NCBI GenBank assembly: GCA_947184155.2
Contig: CAMXCT020004079.1
Span: forward strand, 75,453 to 139,452
Direction: 5' to 3'
DNA: 64,000 nt
Source of the DNA: Cladocopium goreaui
Taxonomy: Eukaryota > Sar > Dinophyceae > Suessiales > Symbiodiniaceae
Shown: one piece after another, positions 54,461 through 64,000 of the stretch
How positions within the stretch are numbered: the stretch's first letter is position 1
Layout: every line of letters starts with the position of its first letter
Position numbers and translations under genes: made by a program
Notes under the pieces: model-generated
What the model was told of the DNA's origin: nothing
The model's input: the letters and a program-made list of their open reading frames with translations, nothing else
Database searches by the model: none

Positions 54461-55140
54461 GCAGGCTTGAACGCCCGTAACAACAGAAGGCTGCGGCCTG
54501 AGTGCCTGGTCGAACAGAGGGCTGTGGCCTGAGTGCCTGGTCGAAGCTGCCGCGCAGGGTTTTAGAAGTTTGAGGGTCTGGGAAACGGCAGGCTTGAACG
54601 CCCTTAACAACAGAGGGCTGTGGCCTGAGTGCCTGGTCGAAGCTGCCGCGAAGCGTTTTAGGGGTTTTAGCCTGGCAAACGGCAGGCTTGAACGCCCTTA
54701 GCAACAGAGGGCTGCAGCCTGAGTGCCTGGTCGAAGCTGCCGCGCAGCGTTTCGGCAGGCTTGAACGCCCTTAACAACAGAGGGCTGTGGCCTTAGCCTT
54801 AGTGCCTGGTCGAAGCTGCCGCAGAGCGTTTTAGGGGTTTGAGGCCTGGCAAACGGCAGGCTTGAACGCCCTTAACAACAGAGGGCTGTGGCCTTAGCCT
54901 TAGTGCCTGGTCGAAGCTGCTGCAGAGCGTTTTAGGGGTTTGAGGCCTGGCAAACGGCAAGCTTGAACGCCAACAGAGGGCTGTGGCCTGAGTGCCTGGT
55001 CGAACAGAGGGCTGTGGCCTGAGTACCTGGTCGAAGCTGCCGCACAAGGTTTTAGGGGTTTGAGGCCTGGCAAACGGCAGGCTTGAACGCCCTTAACAAC
55101 AGAGGGCTGTGGCCTGAGTGCCTGGAACAGCAAAGGCTGA
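54461..55140 (+). repeat. tandem array of about 100-bp units
   Basis: GGCAGGCTTGAACGCCCTTA, ACAACAGAGGGCTGTGGCCT, GAGTGCCTGGTCGAAGCTGC and CGTTTTAGGGGTTTGAGG recur. GCAGGCTTGAACG or a variant starts at 54461, 54588, 54682, 54755, 54856, 54958 and 55078, so the period varies from 73 to 127 bp through internal deletions and duplications of the GAGGGCTGTGGCC block. Confidence 0.9.
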
Positions 55141-55239
55141 TGCACGCCCTGAGAACAGAGGGCTATGCAGTGCAGGCAAAAGTTCCACACCTACGGTGGT
55201 CCCAGGCGCCGCCCCTGCCTTGGCGAAGGCCGGGGTCGG

Positions 55240-55343
55240 CGGATATACATATATATGTTTACATATATGTAAATATATGTGTACATATTTATATATATAT
55301 ATATGCATGCATGCATGCATGCATGCATGCATACATACGTACA

Positions 55344-55375
<32 letters not shown>

Positions 55376-55520
55376 AACATTCATTTACATACATTCATTT
55401 ACATAGACATATACATAGACATATACATAGACATATACATACATTTATATACATATAAATATTTATTTACATATATTTATATATATATATGCATACATGC
55501 ATGCATACATACATATATTT
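55240..55520 (+). repeat. TACA/TATA/GCAT microsatellite
   Basis: ACATATAT, GCAT and ACATAC runs over 280 bp. Confidence 0.95.
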
Positions 55521-55524
55521 AAAG

Positions 55525-55740
55525 GTTTGCCAAGTTCATATCTCCAATCCCGACCCAAAAACGCGGATATGGCGATCACAAGTTCTCTTCGCCAGGCCGA
55601 AGGAGACTGGGATTCATTCCTCAAGGTGCCGAGCCACCCGACTGGGACGGGGAGGAAGTGCCAAGCAACGCCACAAGCAACGTTGGGCTGCCAGGAAATG
55701 GACGTTGGATATATGTCAGAAACTCAGATTTCATCATAGG
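55525..55740 (+). CDS. possible exon upstream of the PPR gene, unrecognised
   Basis: Starts after TTAAAG|G. All three plus frames are open for 60-80 codons; candidates are RQAEGDWDSFLKVPSHPTG and PPDWDGEEVPSNATSNVGL. The frame is undecided. It is GC-rich and non-repetitive and may be the 5' region of the PPR gene. Confidence 0.3.
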
Positions 55741-56015
55741 TGAGCTGATATGAGATTGATTTTCTTTCACGCTGTAACATGCGGAGGACGTCGTGCAGCA
55801 TGCTAACATCCTTTCATTAACAACTGTTTCTCAGTTTTGGCTCGCCTTGACGCGGAAAATGGCGCCATGGCTTCCACGACAAGACGTGACACATGGACAA
55901 AGGCAGGACTGAAATGTGTGAGCAGGTCACCAACATCGTCAGATGTTTCAAACCCCCACAGTGAATCAAAACCTCTATCAAGTTCGCATGTCAATGATCT
56001 GGAGAGTCTTGCAAG

Positions 56016-56081
56016 GACGACTACACCACATCCATCATTCAGGCCAAGCAGTGGCAAACTGCAGTTGATTTGCTGGACAAG
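56016..56081 (+). CDS. PPR exon 1
   Basis: DDYTTSIIQAKQWQTAVDLL then DK: the second half of a repeat. Acceptor CAAG|G, donor AAG|GTGCCA. Confidence 0.65.
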
Positions 56082-58510
56082 GTGCCACATCCATGGGAAC
56101 ATGTTTAATCCAAACGCGAGAAAAAATGTCACTTTCATATACCCTAACCAACCCCAATGAACCCCAATGAGAAAACCAGGTAGAGCAAACTCAAGCTGCT
56201 CATTTCACCCCATCAAACTGTTAGATCGCATCCCAATCGCAGAGAGCCCTCAGGCATGCCACGCGTCCATTTGCCCGAAGCTCCTGGTCTTCAATTCCGT
56301 TATCAACTGCTGTGGCCGGGCAAAGCAATGGAGATATTCCTTGCATGTCTTGGACCAGCTGGGCCAGATGCGGCACAGACCTGATGTCACTTGGCAACTT
56401 CAAAACAATATGATGATAAAGTCCCAATGCCTTAAAAGATTTTGTTTTTTCAACTTCACCCATCATCACGGGCATCCAACCCTGAAACAAATCCATGGTT
56501 AAATCAATACATTATTGAAGAAACTTTTCATCCCTCAGCTTCATCTGGTTCGCTTGGAATTCGCAGGTGATTTCGTTGAGTGCCGCAATCAGCGCCTGCG
56601 AGCGGGGTCAGCAATGGCCAGTGGCCCTGCAGCTCTTCGATACATTCCGCAGTGCCGCGGTGCAGCTGGATCTCATCGCCTGCAACTCGGTGGTCAGCGC
56701 CTGTGACAAGGGAGGCCAGTGGCAAGCTGCGCTGCATCTCCTGCGAGATGCGCTTTGTCCGGAAAATGGAGAAGCATCCGTGTACCCCGAAATAGCCATG
56801 TAATCCGGGAAAATGATGGTAATGGCGATGATGTTGATGATGATGATGATGATGGTGATGATGGTGATGATGATGATGAGGAGGAGGAGGAGGAGCTATG
56901 GGATGGCATTACAAATTTGAGAGACGACTTCAAGTGTGGGTGCTTGGCTCATTCAAGATGGACTTGTTTCGATGTTTCCATGTACATTTAGGCCTTCATG
57001 TATGGTAGAGGCGAACTGCAGACTTCCAGTATGGTTCCATTGGCTGCTTCATTTCCAATCAAGGAGCCTTGCACCACCTGGCATATTGATTTGCTGATAC
57101 TGTCCTGCGTTTCCTCCACAATGCCATTAGGTGAAAGGCAATCATTCCATGCACCTCAATGTCCCCAGGTCCAAGAGCATGATCTTCAACTTGACGCCAT
57201 CAGTTTCAATGCCGCCATCAGCGCCTGTGCCAAGTCGACCACATGGCCATGGGCCTTGCAGTTGCTGGATGGCTTGCAGACTTCGAAGCTGGAAAGTGAC
57301 ACCGTGAGTTTCAACGCAGCCATCAGTGCTGCTGAAGATTGGCAGATAGCTTTCCATTTGCTGGATCAAATGGACCAACTTCAAGTGCAGCGGGACATTG
57401 TCTCATTTAATGCGACTCGGGAAACAAATCGATTCGAAGTCAACTGTGAAGCTTTGAAGTTGCGAAGTCTTTTTTGCTTCTCACGTACCAAGCCGTTAAA
57501 AGTTGTTGAAGTTTTTTACCAAAACCCTAGTGGCCCTTCCTGGCAGCCGCCGCAGGCAGCTATCAGCGCAAGCGATTGGCACCACAGCTTGCTGCTCCTT
57601 GAAAGGATGCGATTTATATCAATGCCTCCACAACTGATCACCTGCAGCACAGCCATTACATCCTGTGGCCTCGGGGGTCGCTGGCAGGACGCCCTCCATT
57701 TGTTCGAAGGCATTCAGAAGCCAGATTTGATCGCCTTCAATGCGTTGATCAGCGCCTGTGAGAAGGGTGGTGCCTGGGAAGCTGCGTTGCAACTGATGCG
57801 AAGTTTGCCACAGGTGTCCTTGCGTGCTAATGTGATCACTTACAACTCAGCCTTGAGCGCATGTGAGAAGAGTCAGCAGTGGCAACAAGCGATTTCCATC
57901 TTGTCTCAGCTGCCACTGAAAGATGGCATCAGTTTCAACGCCTGCATCAGCGCCTGTGGTCGTGCCAGCCAGTGGCAGGCTGCCTTACAGCTGCTATCGC
58001 AGGCCGGCACCGAGGGCTTTGCGGATGTGGTGACCTGCGCGGCCAGCGTCAATGCTTGTTCTGAGGCAGGTCTTTGGCAACAGGCGTGGGTGGTGTGGAG
58101 GGCTGGCATCAGCAGAAAGCAGCGGAAAAGATTTGAGGTCAAAATATCAAACTTGAGAGCTGTACAGAATTATTGCTTTGGATTGTTTCTGGCAATGAAT
58201 CATACACTTCTGGATTGCGACATGTTCGGGGATGAGTGGCCCTTTCAAAAGAAACTCGCTCAGTCAGGCTCTCCTCGTCTTCTTTCAGATGCGAACCATG
58301 GTTGGGACCAATGCCGGGGTCCCCGAGCGCCGGCAGGATCGCAGGTAGACATTCAGTTTCTCAAGATAGGTGAGATGGCCTATTTACTGTGGTAGTGGTA
58401 GTGAAGTGAAATGTTGAGGTTTGCAAAGAAGTTTTTGTAGCTGTGCTTCCGTGGTTCACCCGAGTGGCCCCCGTCAGGTTGTGACCTACGGCGCTGCAGT
58501 CAGTGCTTCG
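56016..58510 (+). CDS. pentatricopeptide-repeat (PPR) protein, seven joined exons
   Basis: Exons 56016-56081, 56254-56385, 56567-56749, 57169-57411, 57556-58101, 58289-58318 and 58478-58510 all join in phase 0 and give 411 codons with no stop. The protein is a chain of roughly 35-residue helical repeats with the dinoflagellate pattern 'xxFNAxISACxKxxxWxxALxLL'. PPR repeats bind single-stranded RNA, one base per repeat, and most such proteins act in plastids or mitochondria in splicing, editing or stability. No catalytic tail was seen here. Donors: GT after exons 1, 2 and 6, GC after 3, 4, 5 and 7; all acceptors are AG|G except the sixth exon (CAG|ATG). The 5' end (start codon, targeting peptide) was not identified. 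More PPR-coding pieces follow up to 61.6 kb. Confidence 0.85.
56254..56385 (+). CDS. PPR exon 2
   Basis: ICPKLLVFNSVINCCGRAKQ then WRYSLHVLDQLGQMRHRPD: one repeat. Acceptor TCAG|G, donor GAT|GTCACT. Confidence 0.75.
56567..56749 (+). CDS. PPR exon 3
   Basis: Two repeats: VISLSAAISACERGQQWPVA and LIACNSVVSACDKGGQWQAA. Donor GAT|GCGCTT (GC). Confidence 0.85.
56819..56895 (+). repeat. GATGATGAT microsatellite in PPR intron 3
   Basis: GATGATGATGATGGT and GAGGAGGAGG runs between two PPR exons. The encoded poly-Asp/Glu is intronic. Confidence 0.85.
57169..57411 (+). CDS. PPR exon 4
   Basis: LDAISFNAAISACAKSTTWP, DTVSFNAAISAAEDWQIAFH and the start of a third repeat, DIVSFN. Donor AAT|GCGACT (GC); the join restores DIVSFNAAISAS. 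The intron keeps an open frame, so without the family pattern it would look coding. Confidence 0.9.
57556..58101 (+). CDS. PPR exon 5, longest
   Basis: 182 codons with about five repeats (LITCSTAITSCGLGGRWQDA, LIAFNALISACEKGGAWEAA, VITYNSALSACEKSQQWQQA, GISFNACISACGRASQWQAA, VVTCAASVNACSEAGLWQQA). Donor AGG|GCTGGC (GC). The frame runs on to 58395 but loses the repeat pattern. Confidence 0.9.
58289..58318 (+). CDS. PPR exon 6 (30 nt)
   Basis: MRTMVGTNAG. With its neighbours it makes a repeat of exactly 35 residues, ending AWVVWRMRTMVGTNAGV. Acceptor TTCAG|A, donor GGG|GTCCCC. Confidence 0.6.
58478..58510 (+). CDS. PPR exon 7
   Basis: VVTYGAAVSAS. Acceptor GTCAG|G, donor TCG|GCAGTT (GC). The next exon was not fixed. 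Confidence 0.6.
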
Positions 58511-58617
58511 GCAGTTGGTTTCCAGCAACTCAGCTGGATGAGCCCTTCAGGAGTTGCATGTAGCATGCGCCTTGTAAATATGCGTTTGTGTACATGACAT
58601 ATTGTCGGGGCGTCACA

Positions 58618-58970
58618 TATATATATATATATATATATTTTATTTATTTATTTATTTATATTTATATGTATATATATATAATCATGTTTTTTATTATTTG
58701 TTTATTTGTTGTATTTTTTGTCTTTTTTTTACATGTATAAATATATATGTCTTTCTATTAATATTGTCGTTTAACTAGCTACTTATTCATTTTTAATTTG
58801 CTGCTTTCATGATAGAACATATCTATTTATATATACTTACATACTTATTTTTATATTTACATATTTTACATTTACATATTTTACATTTACATGTACATAT
58901 ATATTTATATAATTATATTACATATATGTGTATTTATAGGTTTACATATATGCATATACCACGCTCCGGG
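58618..58970 (+). repeat. TATA/TTTA/ACAT microsatellite
   Basis: TA, TTTA and ACATATTT runs; probably inside an intron of the PPR gene. Confidence 0.9.
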
Positions 58971-59149
58971 GCAAAAGTTTCGAGAAAAAAATGAAACAAC
59001 TATAGGAAGAAGATTGCCTAATAAGGAAAGTTGTTGAGATGCTGAGATGCAGAAGCAATGAAATGGTGAAGTTGTGAGATGCATCAACGGATGAGCCAAT
59101 GGTTGTTGAGATGCCAACGACATGACATGAAAGAATCCATGCACAGCTG

Positions 59150-59470
59150 GCCGAATGAATCAATGAACCAATAAAGCAATGAATCAGCAAATCAATGAAT
59201 CAACGAATCAATGAAGCAATGAAACAATGAATCAGTGAATTAATGAACCAATGAATCAATGAATCAATGAACCAGTGAATCAATGAATCGGTAAATCAAT
59301 CATTGAATCAATGAACCAGTGATTCAATGAATCATTGAATCATGAACCAATGAATCAATTAGGAATGACCCAAGGAATCAGTGAACCAATGAGTCTTTGA
59401 CCCAACGAATCAATTGATCAATGAATCAGTCACTAAACAAATGACGAATGAATGAATTGAAAGATGGGTG
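59150..59470 (+). repeat. AATGAATCAATGAACC minisatellite
   Basis: Degenerate 8-bp units (AATGAATC, AATGAACC, AGTGAATC) followed by a GGAT run. Confidence 0.9.
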
Positions 59471-59618
59471 GATGGATGGATGGATGGAGGGATGGGTGAG
59501 CTACTTTTCTTTGTTGAGCTACTTCCTCTTCTCTCAGCTACTTCTTCTCTGAGTCTGCTTTGAGCTGCCTCCCAGCTAGCTCTTCTATAGCATCTGCAGC
59601 CCAATTCTTCTCTTCGCG

Positions 59619-59700
59619 CAGACATGATGACAAGACAGCCCCTGGACATTCGTCCGTAACTCGGAAGTGTTCGAACTAAACTTCCTTTGGTAAATTGCTT
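59619..59700 (+). repeat. left arm of a distant inverted repeat
   Basis: AGACATGATGACAAGACAG, ACATTCGTCCGTAACT and TTCGAACTAAACTTCCTTTG match the reverse complement of 63838-63920 at roughly 75-80 percent. Confidence 0.65.
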
Positions 59701-60026
59701 ATGCTGCTTATTATTTTCGTATGCATATCTGCTATGGAAATTGCGTTTTCCATCCCATCTCTTACAATGATTCGCTTTTTGCATCGCAAAGCCTTAAAGA
59801 TTTGCTGGTGTCATGGCAATTCTTTACCGGATTCGGTAGAGAGCTGGACCGCGGGCTTTTCAGTCCACCTCTTCCTAAAATGCACTTCCTAAGCTGTAGG
59901 AGCTCGGTCTGTTCTCAGAAGCGTTCTCGAAAGCACTTCTAACAAACTAACTGCCATGTATTTGAGATATCCCGGAACGGTTCCAGCACAGACGTCCAGG
60001 GCGTGCAATTTCAAACATGTCAAGAG

Positions 60027-61560
60027 GTGGCAACTTGCCCTGGCTTTGCTTTGGGAATGCTGCATGTTGCACCAATGCTTTAGCGCATCTTGGCGGCAGG
60101 GGGGCCGAGGCAAGGCGTTTCCAAAAATTCCGTGAAATTCTTTTGCTGCGCAGCTGCTGCGTTGTCTTTGGAGATGCCCTGCAAACATGTTATTTGGGGC
60201 GTTGTTTTTATCCAGGTGGTCCTTTTCAATGCTTGCATTGCGGTTTGCGAAAGCTGCCGCCGGTGGGAAGTTGCCCTGGATCTTTGGCGGGAGCTGCGAC
60301 TACGGAGTGGCTTGGAACATCTGGCCTAGTTAAGTTGGCAAACTTGAACAACGAAGAAATTGAATGAACGTCGTTGTGTTCAGCGTTGGGGCGTGAGGGG
60401 TTTTGGGGTGTGAGGGGGGAAGGCTTCATGGTTGTGACCCACGCTCTAGTGACGCAACATGGGTCCATATGTGCCCCTCTACCGCTAGGCTTGGAAGAAG
60501 ATGCCATGACATTTAGCGGGCTCATCAGCTCCTGCAGTGTTTGCGAGCAATGGGCCTTGGCATTTGCCCCAGTTGATCATGTCCAGGTGCACAGCCGTTT
60601 AAGGGCCTGGCTGGAAGGAGCTGCGAGTTTGATGGCATACGTGTTGCTGCCTCCGAGGCAATGGAATTAGTGCAAGAAGTTTTTGCGGCTGGCAATGTGC
60701 AGCCAGATGTTGTCGTGTATAACACGGCAATCAGTGCATGTTCCGAATCCTGGCGGAGGGGAAGCGCTGGACTGTCAATCAGATAGGCTTGCTCCTGGCA
60801 GTTTAAGGAATGATGTTTTGGATTCTAAGATGTGCTTCATTGCAACGATTCTTAGCAAAGCGCCTGCTGAGGAGAGCGGTAGTTGGCAATTGGCTTTGGC
60901 TGTCTTTGAACGCCTTCAGACGGCAACAGTGTTTCTTGGTTACTACAAAGAGGCCACGAAGTTTTTGCTGGAAGGCACAAACGTCGAACGATAAAGGCAT
61001 CAAGCGTCGGCTTGGCGATGATCATGGCGAGCATTGTCATTGCTTTTCAGCATAGAGCGTCGCAACTAAGCAAACCCCACAAAGAGCAGAGATTTGATGA
61101 TGTAGCCCTTCACATGAAGTTGTAGTTCTAATGTAGCAAACGAACGCTATCTGAGCTGAGGCGCGCCGACGTGCCAACCTACAATGCAGCAATCAGCGCA
61201 TGCGAGCCTTGCAACAACAATAGGTTTTAACCATTTTTATGTGCGAACCAGTCTTTTCAAGCACAGTTTTTAAACACACCGGTGGTCCCTTTTGATTCTG
61301 CCCTCCCGCTTCACAGTTTTAGGAACGCAACAGTTCCTGGCAAGGGGCTTTGGTTTTGCTTGGGAAGATGAAGCAAAACATGCTCCCATTGAGCCTGGGC
61401 AAAAGAGTCTTGTGGTTCCTGCAGGAAATAGTGACAATGTTGCGTCAGAACCTCACTTGTACAAATCCGCTTGGTGGCCAGGAATCTCATCACTTGCAGT
61501 GCTGCCCTTCGTTTCTTGCTTGCAAGGAGAGATTTTCCCATTTCTCTGATTCATTGCCAG
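60027..61560 (+). CDS. further PPR-coding segments, joins unresolved
   Basis: Seven pieces keep the PPR pattern on the plus strand: about 60027 (WQLALALLWE), 60216-60315 (VVLFNACIAVCESCRRWEVA), 60495-60575 (EDAMTFSGLISSCSVCEQWA), 60658-60755 (PDVVVYNTAISACSESWRR), 60880-60930 (GSWQLALAVFERLQT), 61163-61230 (RADVPTYNAAISACEP) and 61417-61535 (EIVTMLRQNL and NLITCSAALRFLLARR). Each is preceded by AG|G or AG. They probably continue the gene at 56016-58510, or are a second, partly decayed PPR gene; several pieces hold less than a full repeat and have quick stops. Confidence 0.55.
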
Positions 61561-61639
61561 CTACACCCAAGGTGCCAGCCCTTCCTTTTTCCCCGGAAGC
61601 TCCTGCAAAGGATTCTTCCCAAAGCTGCTACCAGATTTA

Positions 61640-61870
61640 ACTTTTCACTTCATCTACATATCATACATCACCAAGACTTCTACATCCTTTACATCACCTA
61701 CATCATCTACATCAATTGCATCTACATCACATACATCACCGGCAACATATACACCCTTTCATCTACACCACATACATCACCTACAACATCTAGATCACTT
61801 ACATCACCTACAGCATCTACATCTCATCTACCACAAAACTCAAATAAGGTTACACAGACATACGTCATCT
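61640..61870 (+). repeat. CATCACCTACATCATCTA minisatellite
   Basis: Degenerate 6-9-bp units of CATCTA and CATCAC. Confidence 0.9.
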
Positions 61871-62039
61871 ACACCTTCTAACGGTGGCCAGCCTCTACAT
61901 ATCTCCTACAAGACTTTTACGTTGTCAGTTACACACGAGTTCTTACATAGGAGGTCTTAGTTGTAACACAAGAGTTGTTATACAGGAGCTCTTCCAAATC
62001 CAGGTGTTCTCCTTGTATCTGGACTCCGACAAAACTCCT

Positions 62040-62720
62040 TGTATACACTGTTCTACGTAAAAGCTAGTGAGTGTAAAAGTTGCTCCGTGTAAAGGATTCT
62101 GTGTGGAAAATATTCTCTGCGTAAAAGCTTTTGTGTGTAAATGCTTCATTCATTGTGTCAAAGTTGCTATGTGTAATTGTGATTTCTGTGTAAAAGTTTC
62201 CTCTGTAAAAGCTTCTCTGTGTAAAGGCATCTGTGTGTAAAGCCTTTTCTGTGAAAGCGTCTGCGCGTAAAAGCTTCTGTGTGTAAAAGCACCGGTTCGT
62301 AAACGCGTCTGTGTGTAAAAACTGCGCTGTGTAAAAGCTTTTGCGTGCAAAGGCTTCTCTGTGTTTCAAAGCTTCTGTGTGCAAAAGATGCTGCGTGTAA
62401 AAGCTTCTCTCTGTAAAAGCTTCTCTCAAAAAAAGCTTCTTTGCGTAAAGGCATCTGTCTGTGAAATCTTCTGTGTGTAAATGCTTTGTGTGTAAAAAGC
62501 TTCCGTTTGTAAAAAGCTTCTCTGTGTAAATGCTGTTGTGTGCAAAGCTGCCTGTGTAAAAGCTTCTGAGTGTAAATTGTGTGTGTATGTGTTTGTGGGG
62601 ACTTCTATTCGTAAAAGCCTCGGTGTCTACAGACATCCGTGTGTACAAGCTACGGTGTGCAAATGCGTTTGAGTGTTAAAAATTGTTCCGTGTAAAGGCT
62701 TCTCCAGGTAAAAGCTCATT
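62040..62720 (+). repeat. GTGTAAAAGCTTCTGT minisatellite, 0.7 kb
   Basis: About 45 units of 13-17 bp (GTGTAAAAGCTTCTGT and variants). Minus-strand frames across it read repeated AFTQRSFYT words and are by-products. Confidence 0.95.
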
Positions 62721-62834
62721 TTGTATCTGTAAACCATGTGCATTCTTTGCCGTTGCTGCAAGGACGCCAGAGTTGTTTATGCTCACGACGCCCCTACCGG
62801 CCCTGGGGAATTTGACACTTTTTTCTGTATCCTT

Positions 62835-62910
62835 GCCCGTCAGTTAGAAGTATTGCCCGTCAGTTAGAAGTATTGCCCGTTAGTTAGAAGTATTGTACGT
62901 CAGTTAGAAT
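62835..62910 (+). repeat. CCCGTCAGTTAGAAGTATT tandem repeat
   Basis: Four copies of a 19-bp unit, the last diverged. Confidence 0.9.
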
Positions 62911-62975
62911 TTGTACACGCAGGATAGTCTGATTTTTTTGGGGAACCGGGGGGTGGGGGGGCAAGGGGTACGCTG

Positions 62976-63085
62976 TAACATGCTAGACGCTCCTGATGCT
63001 ACGCTGCAACATGTCTCTTGTCACTTGCCAGACGCTCTTGATGCTACGCTGCAACATGTCTCTTGTCACTTGCCAGACGCTCTAC
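62976..63085 (+). repeat. 45-bp tandem repeat
   Basis: GACGCTC(C/T)TGATGCTACGC, TGCAACATGTCTCTTGTCAC and TTGCCA repeat two and a half times. Confidence 0.9.
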
Positions 63086-63095
63086 CTGGTATAAC

Positions 63096-64000
63096 GTCAT
63101 CAGGCAAACAAAGTTGCTGTTTATAAACGTTCACAACAGACTAAAAGGAAAACTTAGAGAAAAAAAACCTACGGATCTAAACCCTACAGCTCTGATCCCA
63201 AAAACGAGGTTCCTGAACGCTGTGCATTTTACGTTGTCACATGTTGTTTTATTTCTACGTTCAAGTAAGTACAGTAAAGCCTGTGATGTTAACATTCGAA
63301 AGCTCAGAATTTCATACCAACTGGTTTGCCCTTCATCGGATCCCTGACATTTTTGTTTCGCTAACAAAATGGGCTCCCAAGGGTAGAGGTTGTTCTCATG
63401 CAACATGGACTGCCTGAGGTGATCTCCATGTCGCATGTCGCATGTCTACACGCTTGTTATGAAAAATTCCATTTTGTTTTGCGTTTAGGAATTGAAGTTC
63501 GTTGGCTACTCAACAAATGTGCAGAACAAGAAAACGCTGTGAGGGTCATGCGAAACACCAAAAAGCAGCGAATGAAGAGGTGAAAAACAGCAGGGCCGTT
63601 ACAGGCGTCGTGACCTTGTTGATTCAAACGCGTACAGAGCAATCAGAAGCAGCACTGTCTTTCAAGATCAGTGGATGTTACCGATTGCCGAAGACTGCTC
63701 CTACTAAACTGCCTTCTTCCTTGGTACGCCCGATGTTTGTTCAAAGCACAATCGCGTTTTCACAAGCCCCTTGCTTGAAGCAAGCTTTGTGTTTGCGGGA
63801 AAAAGCCAAAGTGATGACAGTTTAACTTGGACTTGCGGCTTGTCAAAGAAAGTTTAGTTCGAAAAATTCCAAGTTACGGACAAATGTCTAGGCAGTTACA
63901 GTTTTGTCATCATGTCTCATCATGTCGTCATGTCAACCACAGTCACATCATGCCGGGAACACATGAAGTCACGGGTGAACACTCTCGGGCGCGAAACCCT
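63096..64000. other. unassigned right end
   Basis: A plus frame at 63502-63825 (107 codons) has a Lys/Arg-rich start (RTRKRCEGHAKHQKAANEEV) and no recognised domain. 63838-63920 is the right arm of the inverted repeat paired with 59619-59700. Confidence 0.3.

Noticed and set aside
55830-55855. TTTTGGCTCGCCTTG resembling the end of the dinoflagellate spliced leader
   Set aside because: Only part of the leader is matched and with mismatches; a relict leader would need the CCGTAGCCATTTTGGCTCAAG core.
62064-62648. 194-codon minus-strand frame with repeated AFTQRSFYT words
   Set aside because: A by-product of the GTGTAAAAGCTTCTGT minisatellite.

Overview
This window is nuclear DNA of a dinoflagellate, most likely a Symbiodiniaceae alga. 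Four things point there. Genes are cut into very short exons (30-250 bp) separated by long AT-rich introns. The splice sites follow the dinoflagellate rule: many 5' sites are GC instead of GT, and 3' sites are nearly always AG followed by G. There is a pentatricopeptide-repeat (PPR) gene of the 'FNAAISAC-(E/A)K-xx-QW' type that is very common in these algae, and a C3H zinc-finger exon of a form common in them. No bacterial, organellar or tRNA/rRNA gene is visible. Much of the window is introns, miniature inverted-repeat elements, microsatellites and minisatellites.

Layout. (1) 156-3131: a 3-kb element with near-identical terminal inverted repeats, holding broken minus-strand reading frames and at least nine short hairpins that share one loop sequence but have different, self-complementary arms. 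(2) 3447-16324, plus strand: 13 small exons join in one unbroken frame into the complete C-terminal nucleotide-binding domain of a B-subfamily ABC transporter (Walker A, Q-loop, LSGGQ, Walker B, D-loop, H-loop); ten of its twelve introns begin with GC. The membrane domain lies beyond the left edge or was not found. Its introns carry TA-flanked MITEs and coding-like inserts. (3) 16.3-33 kb: AT-rich intron-like or intergenic DNA with several MITE families, a few isolated exon-like islands, and a decayed coding block at 31.8-32.3 kb. (4) 28-30 kb and 33-40 kb: tandem and dispersed repeats, including 0.7-1 kb units in tandem. (5) 41.9-42.5 kb: exon-like pieces, one with a C3H zinc finger. (6) 43-50 kb: minisatellites and a dispersed repeat of about 45 bp. 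(7) 50.7-52.4 kb: a GC-rich, multi-exon, unrecognised plus-strand gene between two direct repeats of about 150 bp. (8) 52.5-55.5 kb: a 1.1-kb minisatellite and a tandem array of about 100-bp units. (9) 56.0-61.6 kb, plus strand: a PPR gene; seven exons (56016-58510) join cleanly in phase 0 and more PPR-coding pieces follow. (10) 61.6-64 kb: minisatellites and an unassigned tail.

Functionally the two clear genes are independent: an ATP-driven membrane transporter, and a PPR protein of the kind that binds RNA, usually in organelles. Exon borders were chosen by requiring frame, family length and AG acceptors; transcript data would be needed to confirm them.
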